Source: Bacteroidota bacterium (GTDB lineage Bacteria > Bacteroidota > Bacteroidia > AKYH767-A > 2013-40CM-41-45). Taken from it: a stretch of DNA of 64,000 nucleotides. Below are positions 10,043 through 18,834 of the stretch, one piece after another (the stretch's first letter is position 1; each line of letters begins with the position of its first letter). Location: positions 62,001-126,000 of the forward strand of contig JADJSV010000017.1 of the NCBI GenBank assembly GCA_016711505.1. The letters are read 5' to 3'. The notes under the pieces are model-generated. The model had not been told where the DNA came from. It did not search any database and saw only the letters and a list, made by a program, of their open reading frames with translations. Position numbers and translations under genes: made by a program.

Positions 10043-11721
10043 GTACGATCGACTGGCTGGTAATGGGCATAACTCTGTTTTCCATAGTTGTCTATGGAAT
10101 GTGGAAAAGCCGTGGAACGAAAAATATCCGCGGATATCTGCTTGCCGATAAAAAACTTCCATGGTATCATGTTGGATTATCAGTAATGGCTACACAGGCA
10201 AGTGCGATTACATTTTTATCTGCGCCCGGACAAGCTTACAATGATGGAATGAGGTTTCTGCAATTCTATTTCGGATTGCCGCTTGCTATGATCGTTCTAT
10301 GTGTCACATTTATTCCGATTTTCCAAAGCCTGAATGTGTATACAGCATATGAGTATCTGGAAAAACGATTTGATATCAAGACAAGAATGCTGACGTCGTT
10401 TCTTTTCCTGATTCAGAGAGGTATTTCTACCGGCATTACGATCTATGCGCCTTCGATCGTGCTTTCATCGATCTTAGGAGTTAACATTACTTACACTACT
10501 CTATTCATTGGGGGAATTGTAATTTTATATACTGTGTATGGCGGAACAAAGGCCGTTTCACATTCACAACTTTTTCAGATGATCATTATTTTCTCCGGAT
10601 TATTCTGTGCTGCGTTTATGGTGATTCACATGCTGCCGGAAAATATCGGCTTGGTCGATGCGCTTCACATTGCAGGGAAAATGGAAAAACTGAATCTGAT
10701 CGATACCGATTTTGATCTAGACAACAGGTATAATATCTGGTCGGGAATCATTGGTGGCTTCTTTTTGCAATTGTCGTACTTCGGAACGGATCAATCGCAG
10801 GTAGGTAGATATTTAACAGGCAGTTCAATAACACAAAGCAGACTTGGGCTGATCATGAATGGATTTGTGAAAATTCCAATGCAATTTTTTATACTGTTAA
10901 TTGGTACGCTCGTTTTTGTCTTCTATCAATTTCATCAACCACCGGTTTTTTTCAATGAAGTTGAAGTAAAAAATATCCGCAATAGCGTTTACAAAGAAGA
11001 TTTCAATAAACTTGAGTCTGCCTATGTTGAATTGCATGGAAGCAAAATTGTTCATCTGAATAATCTTAAAACCGGAATCGATTCAGAGAACGAACAACTG
11101 ATAGATGAATCACGGAAGCAACTACAACACACAGAAAAAAAAGAGAAAGAAATTAAAAAGTCTGTTACAGATCTTCTTAAAAAAAATAATGTTTTAGCAG
11201 ATGTGAATGACACTAATTATGTTTTCCTGAGTTTCGTTACAAAACAGTTGCCGGTTGGAATGATCGGATTGTTAATTGCGATCATCTTCCTGGCATCAAT
11301 GGGCTCAACGGCCAGTGGCTTGAATTCTCTCGCATCAACAACGCTCGTAGATATAATAAAACGTCTGATCAAAAAAGATGAAAGCAGCCATTGGTATTTA
11401 TCGGCTTCACGCTGGGCTACTGTCGGCTGGGGATTATTTTGTGTCGTCATTGCAATCTATGCCGGGAAAATGGGTAACCTACTTGAAGCTGTTAATATTC
11501 TCGGATCACTATTTTACGGGACGATACTTGGAATCTTTGTTGTGGCATTCTACATGAAAAATGTTGATGGCAGATCTGTATTCTATGCAGCAATTCTTGC
11601 AGAAGTCTTTGTATTTATTTCCTGGAAACTTGATCTGACTGCTTTTTTGTGGTTGAATGTGATCGGGTGTTTACTGGTGATGGGTTTTGCATTTGTTATA
11701 CAGAAGCTTAAACCGGACTAG
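10039..11721 (+). CDS. Sodium:solute symporter (SSS family)
   Basis: 560-aa inner-membrane transporter with about 12-13 hydrophobic spans. The N-terminal region contains ATQASAITFLSAPGQAYNDGM (TM1-2) and later FGTDQSQVGRYLTG, both family signatures; SMGSTASGLNSLASTTLVDI (about 425) carries the Ser/Thr residues of the conserved sodium site. A charged, Lys/Glu-rich hydrophilic insert of about 80 residues (about 310-390) separates the last spans; many Bacteroidota members have such a loop. Its place behind a secreted PIG-L deacetylase suggests uptake of the deacetylated sugar or of a released carboxylate such as acetate (inference). Confidence 0.93.
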   Translation: MSTIDWLVMGITLFSIVVYGMWKSRGTKNIRGYLLADKKLPWYHVGLSVMATQASAITFLSAPGQAYNDGMRFLQFYFGLPLAMIVLCVTFIPIFQSLNVYTAYEYLEKRFDIKTRMLTSFLFLIQRGISTGITIYAPSIVLSSILGVNITYTTLFIGGIVILYTVYGGTKAVSHSQLFQMIIIFSGLFCAAFMVIHMLPENIGLVDALHIAGKMEKLNLIDTDFDLDNRYNIWSGIIGGFFLQLSYFGTDQSQVGRYLTGSSITQSRLGLIMNGFVKIPMQFFILLIGTLVFVFYQFHQPPVFFNEVEVKNIRNSVYKEDFNKLESAYVELHGSKIVHLNNLKTGIDSENEQLIDESRKQLQHTEKKEKEIKKSVTDLLKKNNVLADVNDTNYVFLSFVTKQLPVGMIGLLIAIIFLASMGSTASGLNSLASTTLVDIIKRLIKKDESSHWYLSASRWATVGWGLFCVVIAIYAGKMGNLLEAVNILGSLFYGTILGIFVVAFYMKNVDGRSVFYAAILAEVFVFISWKLDLTAFLWLNVIGCLLVMGFAFVIQKLKPD

Positions 11722-11981
11722 GATTTATTGGATTTAAGGATTAAAAGATTATCATGGAAGATATCCGGAATTTAAAGGATTTCGGGGTTACCGGGAACTT
11801 GAATTAGAAGGAAAAAAAATGGACTTATAAATTAACATAAATCATTTACGTCAATCCATAAATCCATTTTATCAGAATCAAAAAATCTCGGTAATCCCGA
11901 AATCCATTAAATCCCGGTCAAAATCTCCTGTTATTAAATAACTAAGAAATCCTATAATCCATTAATCCAAATAATCCTAGT
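11719..11981. repeat. 262-bp imperfect palindrome filling the spacer between convergent genes
   Basis: The left end reads CTAGGATTTATTGGATTT and the right end, reverse-complemented, CTAGGATTATTTGGATTA. Inside, GGATTTCGGGGTTACCGGGA (left) matches GGATTTCGGGATTACCGAGA (right, reverse-complemented), and ATGGACTTATAAATTAAC matches ATGGATTTATGGATTGAC. The centre is near 11850 (TAAATCATTTA). Both arms are rich in repeated GGATT(A/T) words. The element overlaps the symporter stop and reaches the DUF2911 stop. It could act as a long bidirectional terminator or be a MITE-like element; no ORF inside. Confidence 0.75.
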
Positions 11982-11982
11982 C

Positions 11983-12849
11983 TTACTTGGTTCCTTTAGC
12001 TTCAGCGATCAGCTTCTCATTCAACTTCACATAATCAGCATTGCTATCTTCTTTCGCAGCTGCCATCGATTTTTCTGCAGACTCAACAGCGCCTTTTGTA
12101 TCTTTCATCTTCATCTGAATTTTTGCTTTCAAGTGCATCATCCAGTATGCTTTTGGATTTTGTTCAGTAGCTGTGTTTACCCACGTAAGAGCTTTAGTAA
12201 GGTCTTTGTTATTTTCATAGTAGTAATTTGCTGCCTGAAAATATGGACGCGAATCTTTTTCTAAAGCAGCTTCAATGTTTTTCATAACCTTCTCGTCAAT
12301 GTCAGTTGATACACCGAAAGAAACTTTAGTCATATCCCAAAGTAGATCGATACTTGCTGTTGTTGCAGTCATATCACCAACATTAATCGTAAATGTTTCA
12401 AATTTCATAGGAGACGCTGAAACTTTTCCTTTTACACGAAGAGCTTCTTCTGTTGCTTTGTATTCAGCAGTGTTTCCGCCCAACGTAAGATCTTTGTAGA
12501 ATAAAATATCCCAACTGTCTTTATTAGGAATTGTATACAAAGCATATGTTCCTGCTTTAAGTGCAACACCTTCAATTTTTACATCATCACCGAAAGTGAT
12601 CTTTGTAGATTGATTTGCTCCTGTTCTCCATACTTTTCCATAAGGAACTAGATCTCCATAAATTACTCTGCCTTTAACGCTCGGTCTTGAATATTCGATC
12701 TTGATATTTGACAAAGCAAAAGCCTGGTCAATAGTTTGAGTTGGACTCGGTGCCGGAGTCTTCAACGCTTGCGCATTCGATGGGAAGATCGATGCGATCT
12801 GCACTATTAATAATAATGCAAGTGTGTGTGTAAGTGATTTCATTTTCAT
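11983..12849 (-). CDS. DUF2911 domain-containing secreted protein
   Basis: 288-aa protein with a signal peptide (about 1-26, ending SNAQA). The DUF2911 core covers about residues 40-180: IEYSRPSVKGRVIYGDLVPYGKVWRTGANQ and LKAGTYALYTIPN are hallmark segments. The C-terminal 100 residues are helical and TPR-like (AANYYYENNKDLTKALTWVNTAT), as in many members. Probably periplasmic; biochemical function of the family is unknown. Monocistronic, bounded by the palindrome downstream and a divergent spacer upstream. Confidence 0.92.
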   Translation of the reverse strand: MKMKSLTHTLALLLIVQIASIFPSNAQALKTPAPSPTQTIDQAFALSNIKIEYSRPSVKGRVIYGDLVPYGKVWRTGANQSTKITFGDDVKIEGVALKAGTYALYTIPNKDSWDILFYKDLTLGGNTAEYKATEEALRVKGKVSASPMKFETFTINVGDMTATTASIDLLWDMTKVSFGVSTDIDEKVMKNIEAALEKDSRPYFQAANYYYENNKDLTKALTWVNTATEQNPKAYWMMHLKAKIQMKMKDTKGAVESAEKSMAAAKEDSNADYVKLNEKLIAEAKGTK

Positions 12850-13060
12850 TGTTTATCGGGTTGGTTAAATTAGGGTGCAAAAATAACGATTATTTTGCTA
12901 CTAAAAGATTTCAGATGCAAATGATATAAAATGCTGTAATCTAGCAATATGCAAGCTTTATGGCATCTGTTTTTTCGAGTAAATTTATAGACTCCGATTT
13001 TTGATTAATTAAAGGACATAACTGACTTTTAGTTAAACAATAGATTAACAGTTAATTATT

Positions 13061-13068
13061 TATATTTG
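13061..13068 (+). promoter_or_regulatory. Candidate -7 box (TATATTTG) of the RCC1-repeat gene
   Basis: Matches the Bacteroidota -7 consensus TAnnTTTG and lies 21 bases before the ATG at 13090. No convincing -33 TTTG element at the usual 19-21 base spacing, so support is partial. Confidence 0.35.
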
Positions 13069-13089
13069 TTTTGATAAAACCTTATAACA

Positions 13090-16008
13090 ATGAATAAATT
13101 CATTTCTTCCTTTAATTTCGTTATTTTAACTCTTATAATTTCAGGAATAATTTTCTTAAAACCACAAGAAGGATTCGCACAAAGATTGTCATCAAGTAAT
13201 CATCATAGTGCTATAATATGCGCTGATGGTACAGTACAGTCATGGGGATTGAATCTGGATGGTCAACTTGGAAATGGTTTAAATACAAATACTAATTTTC
13301 CGGTAACTGCTCTAATTGATAGTGTAATTTATCTATCAAGTGGTGGCGCATCAGCAAATGGATATACACTCGCAGTAAAATCAAATGGCACAGTTTGGGC
13401 CTGGGGTGGCAATACTTATGGCAATCTGGGTGATGGCACCTACGTTTCAAGGAATACTCCCGTGCAAGTGCCAAACCTTATCAATATAAATTCTGTTGTT
13501 GTTCCAACTGTTCAGGTCAGAGCATTCTCTCTTGCTTTAGATAATGATGGCATTATATGGGCATGGGGAGAAAATAACTCCGGTGTATTAGGAAATGGAA
13601 CTACAAATAATAGAATTACTCCGGGACAGGTACCCGGATTATTTAATGTAAAAAAAATTACAGCCGGAGGATCCGGAAATGTAATTGCTTTGTGTGAAGA
13701 CGGATCTGTATGGACGTGGGGCGAAAATAATTTGGGACAACTGGGTGATGGAACAACAACATCTAAACTCACACCGGTACAACTACTTGGTCTTCCACCC
13801 ATGATTGATATAGCAGCAGGATTTCAACATGGACTAGGTCTAAGTGTGGATAGTAACGTTTGGGCTTGGGGAGTAAATTCTGCAGGTGAGATCGGCGATG
13901 ATTCTTTGATCACTCGTTTAAATCCAATCAGATTATTTTCCCTATCAGGTATTTCAAAAGTTTTTGCTGGCTTCAGAACATCATTTGCCTTAAAAAATGA
14001 TTCATCTTTATGGGCATGGGGAGTTAATAATTATGGTCAACTTGGAATTGGAACATTAGATTCAAGCTTACATCCGGTTCAGGTTCTCACGAGTGATATT
14101 ACAGATATAGGAGTTGGGGGATATCAGGTTCTTGCTCTCAATAAAGACGGTCGATTGTGGTCATGGGGTCACAATGTTAATGGACCTTTAGGTGATAGTA
14201 CAAATATCGACCGTTCTATTCCCGGATTGACAGCCACTTTATGTTATATACCTTCACCTGAACAATTTTTTGAACATAGAATACGGGGAATAATTTATCA
14301 CGATTCAAATGCTGATTGTAATGAACAACCCTCAGAGTTAAAATTCCAATTTGTTCCGGTTTACTCTTCACCGGGAAACATGTATGGCTTCTCTAATTCA
14401 TCTGGTTATTATTCAATCAAACTCCGAGATTCAATCAATTATTCAATCACCCCTCTACTGAATGCATATCATTCAAGTATGTTGACAAATCCATGTCCGC
14501 CTTCATATAATGTCACTTTAAATAATCCTGACTCAAGAGATACTTCAGGTTTCAATTTTGGATTCACTGGAAATCCTTGTCATTTGCTTATGGTTGATCT
14601 GAGTAGTACTCCTAAGAGAAGTTGCATGCTCTCTAATACTATTATCAGATACAGTAACACCGGTATAACACCTGCGTATAATGTTACCATCCATGTTAAA
14701 TTTGACCAGGACGATATTCCTGTTTCTGCTTCATTACCATATACAATTGATGTTTCAGACAGTTCAATTGTTTTTGAAATAGATACTCTTAATCCGCAGC
14801 AAACAGGAAGCATTCAAATCAGAGATTCAATTGCGTGTGACACCGATTTATTCGGTTTGACAAAATGCACAAAGACCTGGATACTCCCGGTGAACCAATG
14901 CTTAATTGACTCAACGACCGGCCCGACATGGGATCAGTCTTCCGTATACGTTACCAGTATTTGTGTCAACGATACTGTTATCTTTCAAATCAAAAATAAC
15001 GGAAGCAACATGGCTGTTCCAAGTAACTACAGAATTTTTGCCGATAATAATCTGGTACAAACAGGGAGTTATCAGTTGATGGCAGGTGATAGCATCTTGA
15101 TTTATTTTGCATCTGCAGGAGCAACTGTTCGTCTTGAAGCTGATCAAACTCCCGGTCACCCCGGAACAAGTTTGCCAAGAAGCACCATCGAAGGATGCGG
15201 TGTAAATCTTTCAGGATTAATTTCAACTAATCAGGTTAACAATGCTCCAATGGACGATGAGGATGTTGACATTGAAATTGATTGCATCATGATTACTGGA
15301 TCTTATGACCCAAATGACAAATCTAATTCTCCTTTGGGCATTGATTCCATTCACCTTGTCACTCCCGGAACTCCAATTGATTACACTATACGTTTTCAAA
15401 ACACAGGAAATGATACTGCTTTTAAGGTAGTTATCATAGATACACTTTCAAATGACTTTGATCTTTCTACTTTAGAATTAGGGGCTGCTTCACACAATTA
15501 TGTAGCAGAATTAAGTGGGCAGAATATTGCAGTGTTGAAGTTCATTTTTGACAACATCCTTCTGCCGGATTCAAATATTGACGAATTAAACAGTCATGGT
15601 TTAATTAAATACAAAATTAAACCAAAGAGCAATGTTGCTTTAGGAACTCAAATTAATAATGTCGCTGACATCTTTTTTGATTTTAATTTTCCTATAAAAA
15701 CAAATACAAGTTATTTCACTTTAGGAAATTACTCAACCGCTTCAGTAAAATCTCTGGAGAAATATAAAACACTCGTAACAGTTTATCCAAATCCATCTTC
15801 TAATTTAATAACATTCAAATCAGATCTTAATCAACCGTTCAGATCCATAACAATTTATAGTACTGATGGAAAAGAAATTCAACTACAGGAATTTAATCTG
15901 AGTCAATCCGAAATCACATTGTCTTTAAATAAGCTTTCTAAGGGAATCTATTTCGCTAAATGTGAATTTAAAAATGAAAGTCATATGGTAAAATTCATAA
16001 TTAATTAA
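13090..16008 (+). CDS. RCC1-repeat beta-propeller surface protein with T9SS sorting domain
   Basis: 972 aa. Signal peptide (about 1-30, ending GFAQ). Seven RCC1-type repeats of the form W(A/S)WG.N..GQLG(D/N)G cover about residues 35-390, enough for one seven-bladed propeller. A SdrD-B/carboxypeptidase-regulatory-like domain follows (about 400-480), then Ig-like segments, then a repeat-like domain (about 740-880) with DPNDKSNSP, IRFQNTGNDTAFKVVIIDTL and FDNILLPDSNIDE. The C-terminus (about 895-972) is a type A sorting domain (VYPNPSS ... LSKGIYFAKC ... KFIIN), so T9SS export to the surface is expected. The same DPND/NTGNDTAF module recurs in the protein at 47729-49939. Ligand unknown. Confidence 0.88.
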   Translation: MNKFISSFNFVILTLIISGIIFLKPQEGFAQRLSSSNHHSAIICADGTVQSWGLNLDGQLGNGLNTNTNFPVTALIDSVIYLSSGGASANGYTLAVKSNGTVWAWGGNTYGNLGDGTYVSRNTPVQVPNLININSVVVPTVQVRAFSLALDNDGIIWAWGENNSGVLGNGTTNNRITPGQVPGLFNVKKITAGGSGNVIALCEDGSVWTWGENNLGQLGDGTTTSKLTPVQLLGLPPMIDIAAGFQHGLGLSVDSNVWAWGVNSAGEIGDDSLITRLNPIRLFSLSGISKVFAGFRTSFALKNDSSLWAWGVNNYGQLGIGTLDSSLHPVQVLTSDITDIGVGGYQVLALNKDGRLWSWGHNVNGPLGDSTNIDRSIPGLTATLCYIPSPEQFFEHRIRGIIYHDSNADCNEQPSELKFQFVPVYSSPGNMYGFSNSSGYYSIKLRDSINYSITPLLNAYHSSMLTNPCPPSYNVTLNNPDSRDTSGFNFGFTGNPCHLLMVDLSSTPKRSCMLSNTIIRYSNTGITPAYNVTIHVKFDQDDIPVSASLPYTIDVSDSSIVFEIDTLNPQQTGSIQIRDSIACDTDLFGLTKCTKTWILPVNQCLIDSTTGPTWDQSSVYVTSICVNDTVIFQIKNNGSNMAVPSNYRIFADNNLVQTGSYQLMAGDSILIYFASAGATVRLEADQTPGHPGTSLPRSTIEGCGVNLSGLISTNQVNNAPMDDEDVDIEIDCIMITGSYDPNDKSNSPLGIDSIHLVTPGTPIDYTIRFQNTGNDTAFKVVIIDTLSNDFDLSTLELGAASHNYVAELSGQNIAVLKFIFDNILLPDSNIDELNSHGLIKYKIKPKSNVALGTQINNVADIFFDFNFPIKTNTSYFTLGNYSTASVKSLEKYKTLVTVYPNPSSNLITFKSDLNQPFRSITIYSTDGKEIQLQEFNLSQSEITLSLNKLSKGIYFAKCEFKNESHMVKFIIN

Positions 16009-16055
16009 AAGGAAGAAGAAAAACTTTTATAAATTGGATTATCAAAACTAAACTC

Positions 16056-17102
16056 ATGAAAATACCCTTTCTTCTTTTATCCTTGTTTATGATCTGCTTT
16101 ATGCCTGAAGTTAGTGCGCAAAATAATAATATAACTTCAGGCTCATCCATCGATGCAGTTACTTGCGCTGCGAATACTTTCTACGGTTTGACATCAACAA
16201 ATGAAATTGTTTCATTAACGATCAATGGTTCTTCTGTAACTAACAATGGTGTCATTTCAACTTCAATGAACAATATAAATTCCCTTGCAGTGGGAAATGA
16301 TCTGATCAATGGAACGAGCCAGCATATTTTCTATTCCTCAAATGTTGACAGCATAACATACAACGATGGCACCATTTGGAATCCTGTTTTATTCGATCCT
16401 GTTACATATCATAATGCAGGTGGGGCAGGATCTTTTGTCTATTATATGTCCAACGCTTTTCCATCCACTATCTCGCGTTTTACGGGAACCGCACTAAACA
16501 CAATTCTTATCGATAGCAACCTGACATTTACTGTTGCTGATATAGGAGTTTCAAACTACGGTACCATTTACTATTTCTCAGGTACAGGTGCATCTACTCA
16601 ATTTATGTATGAAATTTCTTCAACAGGAAATTTACTGAATACATATCCACTTAGTCTGTTTTCAGCAGCAGCATATGGCTGCTTTGTTATGAATAATACA
16701 ATCTATGTTGGAATAGGGCCATCAGGTTCTCCTGCAAATTCAATTATTCCAATAACCATTAGCGGAATGAATGCTACTGTAGGTTCACCTATATCAATGC
16801 CTGCGATCAACTTTAAAGATCTTGCTAGTTGTATAGGAGAAGTAACTGATGTTACTTCAGTTAACAATTCAGAGAATATAGTTGTTTATCCAAACCCTGC
16901 TTCTAATATTTTCCATTGTGAAATTCCGGGAACAGGGTTGGTTGAATTCAACATCTCTGACGTTTCCGGAAGAATATTTTTCTCCAAAAAATTTAAATCC
17001 GGAAAAAATGAAATCGATTTAAGTCATTTAGCAAATGGAGTATATTTTGCCAAATTCATATTTAAGGACGAGATCATAATTAAAACGATTCAGAAATTTT
17101 AA
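16056..17102 (+). CDS. T9SS cargo protein, beta-propeller-like
   Basis: 348 aa with a signal peptide (about 1-21, ending VSAQ) and a C-terminal type A sorting domain (about 275-348: VVYPNPASNIF ... LANGVYFAKFIF). The middle is Ser/Thr/Asn-rich with repeated short beta-strand patterns (NSLAVGNDL, GSFVYYMSN, ISNYGTIYYFSG) suggestive of a propeller, but I do not recognise a specific domain. It follows the RCC1-repeat gene by 47 bases on the same strand and may be cotranscribed. Function unknown; surface location inferred from the sorting domain. Confidence 0.8.
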   Translation: MKIPFLLLSLFMICFMPEVSAQNNNITSGSSIDAVTCAANTFYGLTSTNEIVSLTINGSSVTNNGVISTSMNNINSLAVGNDLINGTSQHIFYSSNVDSITYNDGTIWNPVLFDPVTYHNAGGAGSFVYYMSNAFPSTISRFTGTALNTILIDSNLTFTVADIGVSNYGTIYYFSGTGASTQFMYEISSTGNLLNTYPLSLFSAAAYGCFVMNNTIYVGIGPSGSPANSIIPITISGMNATVGSPISMPAINFKDLASCIGEVTDVTSVNNSENIVVYPNPASNIFHCEIPGTGLVEFNISDVSGRIFFSKKFKSGKNEIDLSHLANGVYFAKFIFKDEIIIKTIQKF

Positions 17103-17206
17103 CAATTTCGATTTTCAGCTTCAGGACAACTGTTAGATAAGTTAACATTAATTTAAAAGATTTGAATGCAAGAATGTCTACATTGCGATGTTCACAAATT
17201 CAAATC

Positions 17207-18760
17207 ATGAAAATTATCTTTGCACTATTGACAACTTGGATCTCATTCACTAAAATTTCAGCTCAGATCCTTCCCGGCTGGCAATTCAACAGTTTGAGCG
17301 GCTACAATTACTATCCTACAACAAACATTATACACGATGGAACGAGCACATTTGTTTGTTCGCAATCGACCGACCCTCTTAAAGTGGCCTACATTTATAA
17401 ATTAGATGATAATGGCAATTTAATTGCGCAAGACAGTATACATAATTTCGACTATTCCATTCTGGACCATAAACGAATGGTCCGTGATAATTCAGGTGCT
17501 ATATATCTATGCGGAAATGAATATGACGCTTTTCTGAATAAAACTATCAGACTGATCAAATTTGATTCATCTTTAAACAGAATCTGGGATGTAAATTTTC
17601 TTGATTCAAATTCGCAATCCAGCGCAGCAACCGGTTTATTGTATTCATCAACCGAAAACAGAATATCTCTTGTAGGAGAAAAATATGATTCGATGGATCA
17701 TACAATTATTCTCAAATATGATACTTCCGGAAATTTATTGTGGGAATCTATCGATACACTGACAAATACTCTATCCTTAACGTCATATACAATTGACAAC
17801 ATTGGAAATGTAATTTTGGGTGGCTATGCTTTTATTAACGGAATTGGTACCGCTGAAGATTTTGTGATATACAAAACAAATACTTCCGGTTCACTGGAAT
17901 GGCTGGTAAGAGAAAATGGCAGTTCAAATTCTGATGATATGTTATTTGACCTCTGTGTGGATTTCGAAAACAATATTTATGCTTCAGGAATTTTTGAAGA
18001 TACAGTCCGGCAGAAAATCTTTAAATATAACTCTGCAGGGAATCAAATCTGGACGAGAAACCTTCCTCAGATCAGCTTTACCAAAGTTGCAGCAGATCTT
18101 GCAGGTAGTCTTTATATTGTAGGACTTGATACTGTTCCTGAACATGAATTTGCTGTCTTAAAATACGATTCTTCCGGAAACTTCATCCACTCAGCCTTTA
18201 GTGACCTTCCTGATTTCAATTATTACAATCAGGATTATTTCGTAAGTATTCAGACAAACGATTCCGGGAATGTCTTTCTTTTGAATAATGCTGATTCCTC
18301 CGGCAATTATAAATGGCTGGCTGCAAAGCTGGATTCAACCTTAAATTTAAAATGGGCTTTCGTCCACCCTAATTCAACTATTAATCCGGCCACGACAGGT
18401 GCATTGTGTGTTGTTGATGACGGAATAATAGTTGCAGGAAGAATCGATAATTTTTTGAGTGTAGTGCATTTCGAAGAAACCTTTTCAAGTGCAATTGAAA
18501 AGAACACATCCGACAATAATTTGTTTTTGTGGCCTAATCCCACTAGTTCGATTTTAAATATCTCAGCTACAAATATAAATACCGGATATTTTCAATTAAA
18601 AATTTACGATGTAAATTCAAAAGTATTACTCGAGAAAAATTTAAATACAGGAAATTCAAATTACTTTCAACAGGATCTTTCAGATTTTCAAAGCGGGTTA
18701 TATTTTTTAACACTTCTGACAAAGAACTCTTTCTATTCAGGTAAATTCATAATTGAATAG
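17207..18760 (+). CDS. T9SS cargo protein with SBBP-like propeller repeats
   Basis: 517 aa from the ATG at 17207, which begins directly with a signal peptide (MKIIFALLTTWISF ... ISAQ). The frame is open from a TTG at 17162, but that adds a hydrophilic leader that would spoil the signal, so I reject it. Repeats of the form (L/F)KYDSSGN..W, each about 50-60 residues, with D.NGN and N.YASG patterns, indicate a beta-propeller. The C-terminus is a sorting domain (LFLWPNPTSSILNIS ... FQSGLYFLTLLT ... GKFIIE). Third gene in the + strand run of T9SS cargo; a strong bidirectional terminator follows. Confidence 0.82.
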   Translation: MKIIFALLTTWISFTKISAQILPGWQFNSLSGYNYYPTTNIIHDGTSTFVCSQSTDPLKVAYIYKLDDNGNLIAQDSIHNFDYSILDHKRMVRDNSGAIYLCGNEYDAFLNKTIRLIKFDSSLNRIWDVNFLDSNSQSSAATGLLYSSTENRISLVGEKYDSMDHTIILKYDTSGNLLWESIDTLTNTLSLTSYTIDNIGNVILGGYAFINGIGTAEDFVIYKTNTSGSLEWLVRENGSSNSDDMLFDLCVDFENNIYASGIFEDTVRQKIFKYNSAGNQIWTRNLPQISFTKVAADLAGSLYIVGLDTVPEHEFAVLKYDSSGNFIHSAFSDLPDFNYYNQDYFVSIQTNDSGNVFLLNNADSSGNYKWLAAKLDSTLNLKWAFVHPNSTINPATTGALCVVDDGIIVAGRIDNFLSVVHFEETFSSAIEKNTSDNNLFLWPNPTSSILNISATNINTGYFQLKIYDVNSKVLLEKNLNTGNSNYFQQDLSDFQSGLYFLTLLTKNSFYSGKFIIE

Positions 18761-18782
18761 TTGATTTGTAAATTGATAAAAT

Positions 18783-18815
18783 AAAAAGGCTTCGTTAAAT
18801 TAACGAAGCCTTTTT
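18783..18815. terminator. Bidirectional intrinsic terminator
   Basis: Perfect 33-nt palindrome: 16-nt arms (AAAAAGGCTTCGTTAA and its complement) around one central A, flanked by A- and T-runs. It sits between convergent stops at 18760 and 18835, and can end transcription in both directions. Confidence 0.9.
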
Positions 18816-18834
18816 ATTTTTAGAAGAAATAAGA

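Noticed and set aside
17162..17206. Upstream TTG start for the T9SS gene
   Set aside because: The extra residues are hydrophilic and would precede a standard signal peptide that begins at the ATG at 17207.
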